A DNA stretch of 64,000 nucleotides from Prochlorococcus sp. scB241_528N17 (GCA_000634735.1 JFLG01000066.1:62001-126000); one strand, 5' to 3'. Numbered from the stretch's first letter, positions 49,106 to 59,194 are shown. The notes: generated by a model not told the origin, from the letters alone. Numbers and translations: made by a program.

Positions 49106-49635
49106 TGATTTTTAGAAACCAAGGATCGTTAATAAAAAAGTCAAACACTTTATCAAGGGAAGATCTGATAGATCTTTATGGTTTAAATTCTTATGAGTTC
49201 ATTCAAACAAATAAAGAAGAAATATTTGTATGTAGTAAAAATAAAGATTTAGATCTAATAGAACTAGATCAACTTTTGCAAACTGTTGGTTGGAGCAGAA
49301 GACCTATAAGGAGGGTAAAAAGAGCTTTAGATTTCAGTATTTTGGTGGTTGGGTTATGGCGTCATGATGATAAATTTCCCAGACTTGTAGGATTTGCAAG
49401 ATGCACTGGCGATGGAATTCTAGAAGCAACAGTTTGGGATGTGGCTATTAACCCTGTCTATCAAGGACTTGGATTGGGAAAAGAGTTAATGAAATATGTC
49501 CTAAAAGAATTGAAAAATATTGGAATTTCTAAAGTAACCCTTTTTGCTGATGCAGAAGTGGTCTCATTTTATAAAAGACAAGGTTGGATATTAGAACCTA
49601 GAGGCTCTAAATGTGCTTTTTGGTATGCAAATTAA
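49105..49635 (+). CDS. GNAT acetyltransferase (plastid NSI/SNAT-like)
   Basis: A 176-residue N-acetyltransferase. The acetyl-CoA-binding loop is VYQGLGLGKELMKYVLKEL near residue 120, preceded by ATVWDVAINP and followed by VTLFADAEVVSFYKRQGWI. Cyanobacterial and plastid homologues acetylate serotonin or lysine residues; substrate here is not known. ATG overlaps the exporter stop (TAATG), indicating coupling. Its stop is adjacent to the convergent glycosyltransferase. Confidence 0.88.
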   Translation: MIFRNQGSLIKKSNTLSREDLIDLYGLNSYEFIQTNKEEIFVCSKNKDLDLIELDQLLQTVGWSRRPIRRVKRALDFSILVVGLWRHDDKFPRLVGFARCTGDGILEATVWDVAINPVYQGLGLGKELMKYVLKELKNIGISKVTLFADAEVVSFYKRQGWILEPRGSKCAFWYAN

Positions 49636-50319
49636 TCATTTTTTGTAGTAATCAGAATATATAGATTTTAACGATTCGCCTTTTAACCATCTTCTTCTTA
49701 AGTGCCAGTTCTTAATTGCTTGGAGAAAAATATTAGTTCTTTCCCATTTCCTTGAACTTATAAAAATAGGTAAATTTAATTGTTTTAAATCTTTTTTTTT
49801 GTTTAATCTCCTTAAAAAATCCACATCTTCCATCAAAGGTATCTTTCTAAAACCATTATTCCTAAAATAGGTAGTTCTATAAATTATTAAACCTTGATCA
49901 CCATACGGTTCCTTTAAAAATTTGCTTCTAAAATTCACGAGAATTTCGAGGACTCTATAAATTATCTTCTTGTGATTAATTTTGAATTCAAAATAGTAAA
50001 TACTATTCTTGTTGCCCTCTAAAAATGAATTTATTTTTTTAAACCAATCATGAGTTAATCTTGTGTCTGCATGTAAAAATATGAGCCATTCTCCTTTTGA
50101 ATTTTTAGCTCCAATATCTAATTGTAAACCTCGATTCCTTTCTTTGGATATACATACTTTTGCTCCATAAATATTTGCTATATCAATAGTTTTATCTTCA
50201 CTTCCACAATCAACAATTATGATTTCGCCCTCTTTCTGAATACTTGACAAGTCTGAAAGCAATAATGGCAAATTATTAGCTTCATTAATAGTTGGAATAA
50301 TAATTGAGATTTTTGACAA
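49636..50319 (-). CDS. Family 2 glycosyltransferase (TIGR04283-like)
   Basis: A 227-residue GT2 enzyme. It has SIIIPTINEANNLPLLLSDL and IIIVDCGSEDKTIDIANIYG at the N-terminus, GEWLIFLHADTRLTHDWFKK with the metal-binding DxD-like region and MEDVDFLRRL. Together with the adjacent transferase it matches the pair of transferases found next to radical-SAM/selenodomain genes, later linked to arsenosugar biosynthesis. The stop of the partner is five bases before its start. Confidence 0.82.
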   Translation of the reverse strand: MSKISIIIPTINEANNLPLLLSDLSSIQKEGEIIIVDCGSEDKTIDIANIYGAKVCISKERNRGLQLDIGAKNSKGEWLIFLHADTRLTHDWFKKINSFLEGNKNSIYYFEFKINHKKIIYRVLEILVNFRSKFLKEPYGDQGLIIYRTTYFRNNGFRKIPLMEDVDFLRRLNKKKDLKQLNLPIFISSRKWERTNIFLQAIKNWHLRRRWLKGESLKSIYSDYYKK

Positions 50320-50324
50320 GTCGA

Positions 50325-50960
50325 TTACTTTCTATTTTCAATATCAATAATTTTATCTATATCAATTTTTTTATCTAAAAACTTATATCTTAGTTTTGTT
50401 GTAGCAAAATTATCAATTGTATTTTGAAGAACATTTTCTGTCCCCCACTTTATGTTTATAAAAGGTAAATATATATGCGATGAGATTATTTTTTCTGATA
50501 AACCAATAAGCCAATATCCTCCATCATTAGATGGTCCTAAAATAAGATCATTTTGTTGAAGCTCTTTTAGAGTATTCAATAAATCTTGATGGCATAAATC
50601 TGGAAGGTCAGTACCAATAAAAATAATATTTTTGATCTTATGTCTTGCACAAAATTTTTTGTTGATAATTATTTGCCTTTTCATTTTTTCTCCCAAGCAG
50701 CCTTTCCCCTGTAAATTAAATTTTTTGATGCCTAATTCTCTAGTCCATCTTCTACAATTACGTAAACCTAAACCTGATACAGCAAGAGAAATATCAATAA
50801 TTTTATTTTCTTGGAGAAATTTTGCTACTGAAATAGTGTGTTTGGTCATTACACTTTGAACCATTGCAGAATTACTTTTACCTATATCTTTAGACAATCT
50901 TGTTTTGCATCTTCCAAAACCATGCCATTTTGCCATGATAATAAGTAATGCTTTATCCAA
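50325..50960 (-). CDS. DUF2064/TIGR04282-family glycosyltransferase-like protein
   Basis: A 211-residue protein. The fold resembles nucleotidyl- or glycosyltransferases: ALLIIMAKWHGFGRCKTRLS, IKNIIFIGTDLPDLCHQDLL and NDLILGPSNDGGYWLIGL. It is usually found just before the GT2 gene, as here (five-base gap). The family partner set suggests work on modified sugars or arsenolipids but this is inference. It is 167 bases from the divergent dnaA. Confidence 0.83.
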   Translation of the reverse strand: MDKALLIIMAKWHGFGRCKTRLSKDIGKSNSAMVQSVMTKHTISVAKFLQENKIIDISLAVSGLGLRNCRRWTRELGIKKFNLQGKGCLGEKMKRQIIINKKFCARHKIKNIIFIGTDLPDLCHQDLLNTLKELQQNDLILGPSNDGGYWLIGLSEKIISSHIYLPFINIKWGTENVLQNTIDNFATTKLRYKFLDKKIDIDKIIDIENRK

Positions 50961-51127
50961 TAATTTAGTGCTATTTAAAATAATTATATGCCTATAGAAA
51001 AATTAAAATTTTTCTTATAAATTTGTATGATGCTTTGTTAAGTAATTTTAAATTTATCGTGATCTTGTGATTTCCTAATGGCCAATTATTAAATTCCAAC
51101 TAGATTAATAATCTAGAGAATAAAATT

Positions 51128-52522
51128 TTGCAAGCAATTAATCCTATTTGGGCGGAAGTTCAACAATCACTTCAAAAAACTTTAAGTAAGCCTTCATTTG
51201 AGACATGGATAAGGCCTGCTAAATTTAATTGTTTTGAAAATGGCTTATTAACCTTAATAGCTCCAAATACATTTTCAAGTGATTGGTTAAGAAAGAATTA
51301 TTGTCAAACTATCGAAAAGGCTGCAAAAGAAATATGCGGCCATGATGTAAAAGTTGTTTTTAAATCTGAAACTAATATTAGTAGCGATTCAAGACATAAA
51401 GAGAACCTAGATGAACAGATTGTGAATCATAAAACAAAATCATTTCCTAATAATAGTCAAGATATTTCTTCAAAAAATCGATCAAAAAATCCTAACGGTC
51501 TAAATTTACGCTATGTCTTTAAAAGATTTGTTGTTGGTCCAAATAGTAGGTTGGCTCACGCAGCGGCTTTGGCAGTTGCCGAATCACCTGGGAGAGAATT
51601 TAATCCATTATTTATTTGTGGTGGAGTAGGTCTAGGTAAAACTCATTTAATGCAAGCAATAGGCCATTATCGAGTAGAAATAGATCCAAAAGCAAAAGTT
51701 AAATATGTTTCTACAGAAACTTTTACTAATGATGTTATTAGTGGTATTAGAAGAGATGGAATGACAGCTATTCGAGATAAATATAGAAATGTAGATTTGA
51801 TTTTAATAGATGATATACAGTTCTTAGAAGGTAAAGAGTATACACAGGAAGAATTCTTTCATACTTTTAACGCACTTCACGAATCAGGAAGTCAAATAGT
51901 TATTGCAAGTGACAGACCACCAAACCAACTATCGGGAATTCAAGAGAGATTAATTTCTAGGTTCTCAATGGGTATGACCGCAGATATTCAACCACCTGAC
52001 CTTGAGACGAGGACAGCCATCCTTCAAAAAAAGGCAGAACAAGAGAGGATGAGTCTCCCAAGAGATTTAATTCAATTTATAGCAGGAAGATTCACTTCGA
52101 ATATTCGAGAATTGGAAGGAGCATTTACTAGAGCTGTTGCATTTGCATCAATAACAGGCTTGCCAATGACAGTTCAATCAATTGCTCCAATGCTTGATCC
52201 TAATAGTGTTGGAGTAGTTGTTACTCCAAAACAAGTTATTAATAAAGTGTCAGATTTCTTTAAAGTTTCTACTGATGAATTGATCAGTTCAAGTAGGAGA
52301 AAACCAGTAAGTCAAGCTAGACAAATAGGTATGTATCTTATGAGACATGGTACGGATCTAAGCCTACCAAGAATTGGAGATGAGTTTGGGGGTAAGGACC
52401 ATACAACAGTTATGTATGCTATTGAACAAGTTGAAAAAAAATTATCTATTGACCCAAATATTGCAAGTCAAGTTCAAAAAATAAGAGATTTACTTCAAAT
52501 AGATTCAAGAAAAAATTTATAG
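51128..52522 (+). CDS. dnaA: Chromosomal replication initiator DnaA
   Basis: A 464-residue AAA+ ATPase that opens oriC. It has the N-terminal DnaB-interaction domain (residues 1-80), a variable linker, Walker [19 protein letters not shown] near residue 163, Walker [15 protein letters not shown], and the C-terminal DNA-binding signature [20 protein letters not shown]. Start is TTG. In Prochlorococcus dnaA is not next to dnaN or the origin, and I see no clusters of TTATCCACA-like boxes here. Confidence 0.97.
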   Translation: MQAINPIWAEVQQSLQKTLSKPSFETWIRPAKFNCFENGLLTLIAPNTFSSDWLRKNYCQTIEKAAKEICGHDVKVVFKSETNISSDSRHKENLDEQIVNHKTKSFPNNSQDISSKNRSKNPNGLNLRYVFKRFVVGPNSRLAHAAALAVAESPGREFNPLFICGGVGLGKTHLMQAIGHYRVEIDPKAKVKYVSTETFTNDVISGIRRDGMTAIRDKYRNVDLILIDDIQFLEGKEYTQEEFFHTFNALHESGSQIVIASDRPPNQLSGIQERLISRFSMGMTADIQPPDLETRTAILQKKAEQERMSLPRDLIQFIAGRFTSNIRELEGAFTRAVAFASITGLPMTVQSIAPMLDPNSVGVVVTPKQVINKVSDFFKVSTDELISSSRRKPVSQARQIGMYLMRHGTDLSLPRIGDEFGGKDHTTVMYAIEQVEKKLSIDPNIASQVQKIRDLLQIDSRKNL

Positions 52523-52527
52523 TTTTA

Positions 52528-53760
52528 CTAATAACTAGAAATAAAATTTATAGGATCTTGATCATACCTATGCCTGAAAGGTATCTTATCTATTTCATTG
52601 ATATTACTAATCGATTCAATTTTATTTAATGATTGCCTTAATAACCTTGCTGAAATAATTGGCATATCTCTTGGAACTGAGATTCTGTTTTTTAAGTATC
52701 TTAGAGAGATTCCTGAAAGATTTTTAGGGATTAATACTTCACCTGTGATCATATGGCTCAAAGCTGATCTCAATGATTCGTCAAAGGATTCTTTATTGTA
52801 TGGGTTTACCCTTAGTAAATTGTCTTTATGCTTTATCACTCTTTTAAGAGCAATTGTTGCATAATATTTTGACTCATAATTTTGGTTTAATTCATAATTA
52901 CCTAAACCCTCCCCAGTATCTATTAGCTTAGAGAAAGTAATCTGTTCTTCATTGCTTTCTTTATAGCATCCTCCCATTTGTGGGGGTAAATCATGAGAGT
53001 GAGTATGAAAATCTCCTTGAGTGCCTCTATAAGTACTTGTCCCTTCAAAAAGGGTAAGCCAATTATCTACATGACGGTAATTAGATCTTAAATTAAACCC
53101 TTTATAGTAAATAAGTGATGCATTCATTCTCTCCATATAGGGAATAAAAATTATATCTCCAACACCAGGCTCCAAATTACCCGCGTTAGAAACTGATGGA
53201 TCAACGAACCCTGATTTTGAGCTACTTAAGATTTTATCGAGTTTAGAAATGGATTCTTTAAATCTTTTTTTTCTAAAAGAGTTATCTATAAAATTAAAGC
53301 TTTCTCGGCAGAGCCAATTACACCAGGATCTGAAAATTTCTCTTTCTAACTCTCGAATTTTGATAAGGTGACTAGATGTTAGGAAAGATCCAAGTGCTCC
53401 AAATTCATTTTCTAAAAAAGCTATGATATCATCGCTTTCAGTTATAACTTGCCCTTTAAATTCAATTGCAGGTAATTTCCCCGATCTGACTTTTTCAAGG
53501 AACCAACTTTCTTTTTGGCCGTAGCAAAACATATTTATTTTCTTGACTCTGTATGGAATTTTCTTAAATTCAAGCCATAACCATATCTTCTGACAGTAAG
53601 GACACCAAGAATGCCTATCCCTATAGAGGGTAACTAATACATCATTTTCACTATGTCCAAATAATCTTAAATTTGCGTAAGAATTATTTATACCATTGAC
53701 TCTATCAAGATCTTCAACTTCAAATTTATTTAAATCATCCCATGTGAAAATCCCATTCAT
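52528..53760 (-). CDS. Glutathione S-transferase-like protein
   Basis: A 410-residue protein with a thioredoxin-fold N-terminal domain (RDRHSWCPYCQKIWLWLE at about residues 46-64, a CPYC motif like Ecm4/Xi-class GSTs) followed by AIEFKGQVITESDDIIAFLE and a helical C-terminal domain. Length exceeds normal GSTs (about 220-330) because of extra C-terminal sequence. It probably acts as glutathionyl-hydroquinone reductase or a related transferase. It is divergent from gor with a 52-base gap. Confidence 0.82.
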   Translation of the reverse strand: MNGIFTWDDLNKFEVEDLDRVNGINNSYANLRLFGHSENDVLVTLYRDRHSWCPYCQKIWLWLEFKKIPYRVKKINMFCYGQKESWFLEKVRSGKLPAIEFKGQVITESDDIIAFLENEFGALGSFLTSSHLIKIRELEREIFRSWCNWLCRESFNFIDNSFRKKRFKESISKLDKILSSSKSGFVDPSVSNAGNLEPGVGDIIFIPYMERMNASLIYYKGFNLRSNYRHVDNWLTLFEGTSTYRGTQGDFHTHSHDLPPQMGGCYKESNEEQITFSKLIDTGEGLGNYELNQNYESKYYATIALKRVIKHKDNLLRVNPYNKESFDESLRSALSHMITGEVLIPKNLSGISLRYLKNRISVPRDMPIISARLLRQSLNKIESISNINEIDKIPFRHRYDQDPINFISSY

Positions 53761-53812
53761 TATTTGAATTAAAGCTATAAACTAACGTTATAGTAATTGA
53801 TTAAAAAAAGTC

Positions 53813-55174
53813 TTGGAATTTGAATTTGATTTAATTGTTGTTGGCGCTGGATCTGGAGGACTCGCGGCGGCTAAACGTGCGGCTAGTTATGGAGCAAAAG
53901 TCGCAATCATAGAAGCAAATCAAATAGGAGGAACTTGTGTGTTGAGGGGGTGTGTGCCTAAGAAATTAATGGTTTATGCAGCTAAAAGTAAAAAAAATAT
54001 CGATTCTTCTGAAGGATATGGATTAAAAAATGAAGGTATTAATTTTGAATCAAATGTTTTGTTGAAGAATGTTAGAGAGGAGGTTTCTAGATTAAGTAAT
54101 TTACATAGAAATTCTTTAAAAAAGTTGAATATAACTATTTTTGAAGGCTTAGGAAGATTTATTACTCAAAATGAATTAGAAATTATTTGTTCAAACACAA
54201 AGAAAATTAAAAACAAAATCAGTTCAAAAAAAATTCTTATTTCAGTTGGAGGTAAACCAAAGAAATTAAGTATTCCTGGGATAGATTTGGCATGGAATAG
54301 TGATGATATTTTTGAATTAGAAAAGTTTCCTAAATCAATATTAATAGTAGGAGGTGGATATATCGCTTGTGAATTTGCTTCTATTTTCAGAAATTTAGGT
54401 ACTGAAGTAACTCAATTAATTAGAGGTCAACATTTACTTAATGGTTTTGATGAGGATCTTTCTTCATGCCTAGAGGAATCGCCTACTTTTACTGAAATCA
54501 ATATAATCTCCAATACTCAATTAAAGTCTATCAAGAAAGTTAATGAAAATCTGGAATCTACCTTAGACTCGGGAGATAAGCTCCTAACTAATAATATCCT
54601 TATTGCTACTGGAAGAGAACCAAATCTTTTGCCTTTAAATTTAGATTTTTTAAATCTTAAGATGGATGGCCAATATTTAGATGTCGATGAACTTAATCAA
54701 ACAAGCAACGCAAATATTTTTGCAGTTGGCGATATCATAAATAAGCCAAACTTAACTCCAGTAGCAATAGAACAAGGGAGAGTTTTTTCGGATAATTTTT
54801 TTAATGACCAAAAAAGAAAAGTAAATTATGAATATATTCCTAAGGCCGTTTTTACTATTCCAGAAATTTCAACAGTTGGCTTAAGTGAAAAAAAAGCTAA
54901 AGAGATTTACTCTGAAAAAAATATAAAAATTTTCAAATGCCAATTTACCCCTATGTCTAATACCTTTAAAAAGAATAAATCAAAATGTATGTTGAAGATT
55001 GTAGTTCATAAGCTAACTGACAAAGTCCTAGGATGTCACATGTTTGGAGAAACATCGTCTGAGATTATTCAAATGGTATCAATTTCATTAAATGCAGGGA
55101 TAACAAAAAAAGACTTTGATATTACTATGGCTTTGCACCCAACTATCTCAGAAGAATTTGTGACTATGTATTGA
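53813..55174 (+). CDS. gor: Glutathione reductase
   Basis: A 453-residue NADPH-dependent flavoenzyme that regenerates glutathione. FAD motif VVGAGSGGLAAAKRAA at about residue 9, redox-active disulfide in GGTCVLRGCVPKKLM (Cys42/Cys47), NAD motif ILIVGGGYIACEFASI near residue 175 and the C-terminal catalytic HPTISEEF. Start TTG 53813. It shares a short promoter region with the GST-like gene. Confidence 0.94.
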   Translation: MEFEFDLIVVGAGSGGLAAAKRAASYGAKVAIIEANQIGGTCVLRGCVPKKLMVYAAKSKKNIDSSEGYGLKNEGINFESNVLLKNVREEVSRLSNLHRNSLKKLNITIFEGLGRFITQNELEIICSNTKKIKNKISSKKILISVGGKPKKLSIPGIDLAWNSDDIFELEKFPKSILIVGGGYIACEFASIFRNLGTEVTQLIRGQHLLNGFDEDLSSCLEESPTFTEINIISNTQLKSIKKVNENLESTLDSGDKLLTNNILIATGREPNLLPLNLDFLNLKMDGQYLDVDELNQTSNANIFAVGDIINKPNLTPVAIEQGRVFSDNFFNDQKRKVNYEYIPKAVFTIPEISTVGLSEKKAKEIYSEKNIKIFKCQFTPMSNTFKKNKSKCMLKIVVHKLTDKVLGCHMFGETSSEIIQMVSISLNAGITKKDFDITMALHPTISEEFVTMY

Positions 55175-55179
55175 TAAAA

Positions 55180-56259
55180 TTATGAATTAGAAAATTTTAA
55201 TTTTTCTTGAACAATCAGAAATACTATAAGTAATGCAAAGTAAATTAATAAACCTATCCTTAATTCAGAAAGGAAGTTAAATCCATTTAGGAAAAGTATC
55301 TTATCGAGAATATAGAAAATATAAAGATTAAGCAAAATAAATCCTTCAATTCTTGTGATTTTCCCTTTGCTCCAGAAAATTGGTAAGCATGCAAAGGTAG
55401 TTAAAACCATAAAAGGTAAGTCAACCTTTATTAGACTCCGTTCAATTACTAAACCTTTAAATCCTGAAAAAATACTGCAACTTCCAAGGATTAAAAGTTG
55501 ATTGAGTAAATTACTTCCTATCACATTCCCAATCGCAAGATCTGTTTTGCCTTTAAATGCAGCAATTATTGAAGTTGCTAATTCCGGTAAAGATGTCCCA
55601 GTTGCGACGATAGTTAAACCAATAACAATTTCATTTACACCCAAAAGAGTAGCGAGCGTTTGAGAACCATTTACTAAAATATTTGAACCAAAGCTTAAAA
55701 GAAATATTCCCAATATTAACTTTAATAAAATATTCAGATTCCCTTTGTAGTTACCGTTTAATTCTTCTATTTCTGGTTCAGCATCTTTTGTCTCCTCTCC
55801 TTTCTCATTGATGGTATTGATTTCCCATATTGTATTTAAGATTAGACAAAATATTAGAAATACCCCTGCTTGCAATGTTAATAAGCCTGTTGATGACATA
55901 GCCCAAACTGCACAAGAAATTGCCATTAAAAGAGGCACATCTCTTCTGACTATTCTGCTTTTTACTTTAAGAGGTGTTATCAATGAGCTTATGCCCAAAA
56001 CAACAAGAACATTAAAAATATTGCTTCCAATTACATTGCTTGCCGCAAGCGAATCACTGCCTTTTAAAATTGAACTCAAACTTACCAACAACTCAGGAGA
56101 GCTTGTTCCAAGAGAAACAACTGTCAAACCAATTACTATTTGAGGTATTCCTAAAATTAAAGATAAAAATATGGCTCCTTGAATAAAGAATTCTCCTCCT
56201 GCAAAAAGTAGAACTACTCCTAAAACTATTTCTATTATTGGAAATAAAAAATCACTCAT
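55180..56259 (-). CDS. Sodium/calcium exchanger-family protein (CaCA)
   Basis: A 359-residue membrane protein of ten hydrophobic segments with internal duplication. Alpha repeat 1 has VVSLGTSSPELLVSLSS plus GSNIFNVLVVLG; repeat 2 has VATGTSLPELATSIIA plus GSNLLNQLLILG. The conserved Glu residues bind cation. A loop of acidic residues (ETKDAEPEIEEL) lies between halves. It likely exchanges Ca2+ for Na+ or H+ across the cytoplasmic membrane. Convergent with gor. Confidence 0.9.
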   Translation of the reverse strand: MSDFLFPIIEIVLGVVLLFAGGEFFIQGAIFLSLILGIPQIVIGLTVVSLGTSSPELLVSLSSILKGSDSLAASNVIGSNIFNVLVVLGISSLITPLKVKSRIVRRDVPLLMAISCAVWAMSSTGLLTLQAGVFLIFCLILNTIWEINTINEKGEETKDAEPEIEELNGNYKGNLNILLKLILGIFLLSFGSNILVNGSQTLATLLGVNEIVIGLTIVATGTSLPELATSIIAAFKGKTDLAIGNVIGSNLLNQLLILGSCSIFSGFKGLVIERSLIKVDLPFMVLTTFACLPIFWSKGKITRIEGFILLNLYIFYILDKILFLNGFNFLSELRIGLLIYFALLIVFLIVQEKLKFSNS

Positions 56260-56377
56260 ATTTATGATTTAATTTAGATAATAAAAATTTTCATAATTGG
56301 TTAATAACTATCCTCGAATATCTACAATTTATTGTCAATTTTAATTTGCTGTTAAAATTGATTAAATAGAAAAAATT

Positions 56378-57427
56378 TTGAAGACTTTAAACATAATAAA
56401 ACCTGATGATTGGCATTTACATTTAAGAGAAGGTCTTGTATTAAAAAATATCATTCAGTTTACTTCGGAATATTTTGGAAGGGCCATTGTTATGCCAAAT
56501 ACTAAAAGTCCCATAACATCAATCAAAAGCGCTATTTCTTATAGGAAATCTATTGTTGATGCTCTACCAGAAAGTTCTAAGTTTGAACCATTAATGACAA
56601 TTTATCTTACAGATGACACTGATAAAGAGGAACTAATTAATGGTTTTAAAAAAAATGTTTTTTTTGCAGCAAAATTATATCCTGCTAATGCCACAACAAA
56701 TTCCAGTCATGGAGTTAGGAAAATAGAAAATCTATATAAGATCTTTGAATTAATGCAAGATTCTGGAATGCCTCTTTTAATTCATGGGGAAGTGACTGAT
56801 TCTGAAGTAGATGTATTCGATAGAGAAGAAGTTTTTATAGATAAAGAACTTTCTCAAATAACCAAAAGATTTCCAAAATTAAAAATCGTTCTAGAACATA
56901 TAACCACCTCTTATGCAGTGGATTTTGTGCAAGAAAATAATATTGGGGCTACTATTACTCCTCATCATTTGCATATAAATAGAAATGCAATGTTTTTTGG
57001 AGGCTTAAATAGTGATTTTTACTGCTTACCAGTTGCTAAGAGGGAAAATAATAGACTCGCTTTAAGGAGAGCGGCAACAAGTGGGGAAAAATGTTTTTTC
57101 TTGGGGACTGACTCTGCTCCACACCTAAGGAAGTGGAAGGCTTTTTGTGGATGTGCAGGCATTTTTAATTCGCCAGTAGCAATAGAAAGCTACTTAACAG
57201 TTTTCGAAGAGGAGGATGCTCTAGATAATTTTGAAAAGTTTGCAAGTTTGAATGGCCCTAATTTTTATAATGTCCCACCAAATAAAGAAAAATTAAAATT
57301 AATTTCTAGACCTAACAAAATTAAAGAATATATTGATGTTGTTGAAGAAAAAAATATTGTCGGACAAATAAAACCATTTCATGCAGGTGAAACTTTACAA
57401 TGGCAAGTAGAAGGAATAGTAAATTAA
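56378..57427 (+). CDS. pyrC: Dihydroorotase
   Basis: A 349-residue class II dihydroorotase cyclising carbamoyl aspartate in pyrimidine synthesis. Zinc ligands are in DDWHLHLREG at residue 12-19, the carboxylated Lys in FAAKLYPAN, His in LLIHGEVTD, His in LEHITTS and Asp in GTDSAPH. Start TTG 56378. The tRNA-Leu gene follows by 99 bases. Confidence 0.94.
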   Translation: MKTLNIIKPDDWHLHLREGLVLKNIIQFTSEYFGRAIVMPNTKSPITSIKSAISYRKSIVDALPESSKFEPLMTIYLTDDTDKEELINGFKKNVFFAAKLYPANATTNSSHGVRKIENLYKIFELMQDSGMPLLIHGEVTDSEVDVFDREEVFIDKELSQITKRFPKLKIVLEHITTSYAVDFVQENNIGATITPHHLHINRNAMFFGGLNSDFYCLPVAKRENNRLALRRAATSGEKCFFLGTDSAPHLRKWKAFCGCAGIFNSPVAIESYLTVFEEEDALDNFEKFASLNGPNFYNVPPNKEKLKLISRPNKIKEYIDVVEEKNIVGQIKPFHAGETLQWQVEGIVN

Positions 57428-57526
57428 AAAATTAGATTTAATCTGACAATTAAAAGTGTAAATATTCCAATTTTTCTTGGTTAAATGGGTTACTTTCAGC
57501 TACGATTAGAAAGCGCAAATTCTCTT

Positions 57527-57612
57527 GGGAGTGTGGCGGAATTGGTAGACGCGCCGGACTTAAAATCCGTCGAGCGATTTAGCTCGTGGGGGTTCAAGTC
57601 CCCCCACTCCCA
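57527..57612 (+). tRNA. tRNA-Leu (anticodon UAA)
   Basis: The acceptor arms GGGAGTG and CACTCCC pair perfectly, and A at 57612 is the discriminator. The anticodon loop CTTAAAA has the anticodon TAA. The long variable arm CGAGCGATTTAGCTCG and the T-loop GGTTCAAGTCC are typical of leucine tRNA. The 3' CCA is not encoded. No att-like duplicate of its 3' end was seen nearby. Confidence 0.96.
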
Positions 57613-57690
57613 TTATTTAATTATTTATTTTTAGTTCTGACGATAACTTCTAATAGTTGTTATGTTTGAACTAAGCAACCATAAATTAAA

Positions 57691-57924
57691 ATGGAAAGTT
57701 TTTTCAATAATTCATTCGCTACTTTAATTGCTTATATCGGAATTATTTCTACCTATTTATTGGTTATCCCATTGTTATTATTTTACTGGATGAATAATAG
57801 ATGGAATATTATGGGCAAATTTGAAAGATTAGGAATTTATGGCCTTGTATTTCTTTTCTTTCCAGGTTTAATTTTATTTTCTCCATTTTTAAATCTCAGA
57901 CTAAAAGGAAGTGGTAAAGGTTAA
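57691..57924 (+). CDS. ndhL: NAD(P)H-quinone oxidoreductase subunit L
   Basis: A 77-residue membrane subunit of the NDH-1 complex involved in cyclic electron flow and CO2 uptake. Two membrane segments: [20 protein letters not shown] (about residues 11-30) and the one starting [17 protein letters not shown]. It precedes a small membrane gene and trpA, the order usual in cyanobacteria. Confidence 0.88.
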   Translation: MESFFNNSFATLIAYIGIISTYLLVIPLLLFYWMNNRWNIMGKFERLGIYGLVFLFFPGLILFSPFLNLRLKGSGKG

Positions 57925-57928
57925 ATAA

Positions 57929-58249
57929 TTGACTAAAGGAAAAGTTATACAAATAGGTTTATTTATTTCATTAATAGGATTAATTAATTATAAATTTGCA
58001 CCGCAAATTGGGATCGACAATTTTACAGCTACAACTCTATCAAGTTGTATCTTGATTTTGATTGTTATTACTTGGGTCACATCTTATGTTTATAGAGTTA
58101 TAAATGGAAAAATGACTTTTATGGAACAAAGGAAGCGTTATAGAAAAGAGTATGAAAAAGTTGTTAATGATAAACTAGAAACCAAATTCAACTCATTGTC
58201 AAAGGAAGATCAGCAAAAACTAATGGAAGATTTAGAAAAAAAAACATAA
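57929..58249 (+). CDS. DUF3007-like small membrane protein
   Basis: A 106-residue protein with TTG start, four bases after ndhL. Two hydrophobic segments (IQIGLFISLIGLINY and LSSCILILIVITWVTSYVY) precede a basic helical tail with RVINGKMTFMEQRKRYRKEY. This matches the small membrane family found between ndhL and trpA in cyanobacteria (DUF3007, by memory). The position suggests a link to NDH-1 but the sequence does not prove it. Confidence 0.75.
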   Translation: MTKGKVIQIGLFISLIGLINYKFAPQIGIDNFTATTLSSCILILIVITWVTSYVYRVINGKMTFMEQRKRYRKEYEKVVNDKLETKFNSLSKEDQQKLMEDLEKKT

Positions 58250-58277
58250 ATTTTTCATAGAAAAATATCTAAAAATC

Positions 58278-59120
58278 ATGAAAGATAACAAAATGCAAAT
58301 TACTAAAAATGAATCTTTATCTAAGGTAGATGAGATGTTTTGTGAGTTAAAAAATAAAAAAAAATTAGCTTTGATGCCTTTTATAATGGCTGGGGATCCC
58401 AATATTGAAATAACGTCTGAGATCTTATTAAAGTTACAAGAAAATGGAGCTGACCTTATTGAATTAGGTATCCCTTACAGTGACCCACTTGCGGACGGAC
58501 CAGTTATTCAAGTCGCTGCCTCTCGCGCCTTAAAGTCAGGCACTAGCCTAAGAAAAGTAATTAAACTTTTAGAGTCTTTAAAAGGTAAATTAAATGTTCC
58601 AATCATCCTTTTTTCTTACTTAAATCCATTACTATGTTTTGGCTTTGAAGAGTTTTGTGAGATGGCATCTAATGCTGGAGTTTCTGGCCTAATAGTTCCT
58701 GATCTCCCTTTAGAGGAAGCTTATAAATTTTCTAAAATAGTAAGTAGCCATTCTATGGACTTAATTTTATTGGTAGCTCCCACTACTCCTTTTGAAAGAA
58801 TGAAACAAATATCAGATCATACAAAAGGCTTTACTTATTTAGTAAGTGTTACAGGTGTCACTGGTGAGAGAAACAAAATGGAAAATAGAGTAGAAAGTCT
58901 TATCTCTAAATTAAAAGATGTAAATAGTAATCCAATTGCTGTTGGTTTTGGAATATCCACTCCAGAACATGTTAATAAAGTTCGTGAGTGGGGAGCAGAT
59001 GGGGTAATTATTGGGAGTGCATTTGTAAAACGAATTTCTAGTTCAAGTGAAAAAGATGTTGTCGATCATGTGGGTGAATTTTGTAAAGAAATGCGTTTAG
59101 CTGCTGATCAAAAAATATAA
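58278..59120 (+). CDS. trpA: Tryptophan synthase alpha subunit
   Basis: A 280-residue TIM-barrel enzyme cleaving indole-3-glycerol phosphate to indole for TrpB. Catalytic Glu in DLIELGIPYSDPLADGPVIQ and Asp in the same loop, then LIVPDLPLEEA and VSVTGVTGERN. ATG 58278 or ATG 58293 is the start; the first gives a slightly long N-terminus. Last gene after ndhL and DUF3007. Confidence 0.95.
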   Translation: MKDNKMQITKNESLSKVDEMFCELKNKKKLALMPFIMAGDPNIEITSEILLKLQENGADLIELGIPYSDPLADGPVIQVAASRALKSGTSLRKVIKLLESLKGKLNVPIILFSYLNPLLCFGFEEFCEMASNAGVSGLIVPDLPLEEAYKFSKIVSSHSMDLILLVAPTTPFERMKQISDHTKGFTYLVSVTGVTGERNKMENRVESLISKLKDVNSNPIAVGFGISTPEHVNKVREWGADGVIIGSAFVKRISSSSEKDVVDHVGEFCKEMRLAADQKI

Positions 59121-59194
59121 ATGCAAAGATAATTTATTAATTAAAAGAATTAATTATTGCAAAATAATTAAAAAATAATATAACCAATTTGTTT

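Noticed and set aside
50961-51127. Replication origin upstream of dnaA
   Set aside because: No cluster of DnaA boxes is visible in the 167-base spacer, and in Prochlorococcus the origin is thought to be near dnaN.
57527-57612. tRNA-Leu as an integration site for an island with the recombinase at 14.4 kb
   Set aside because: No repeat of the tRNA 3' end or foreign-looking genes were seen near it, and the recombinase is 42 kb away among core genes.
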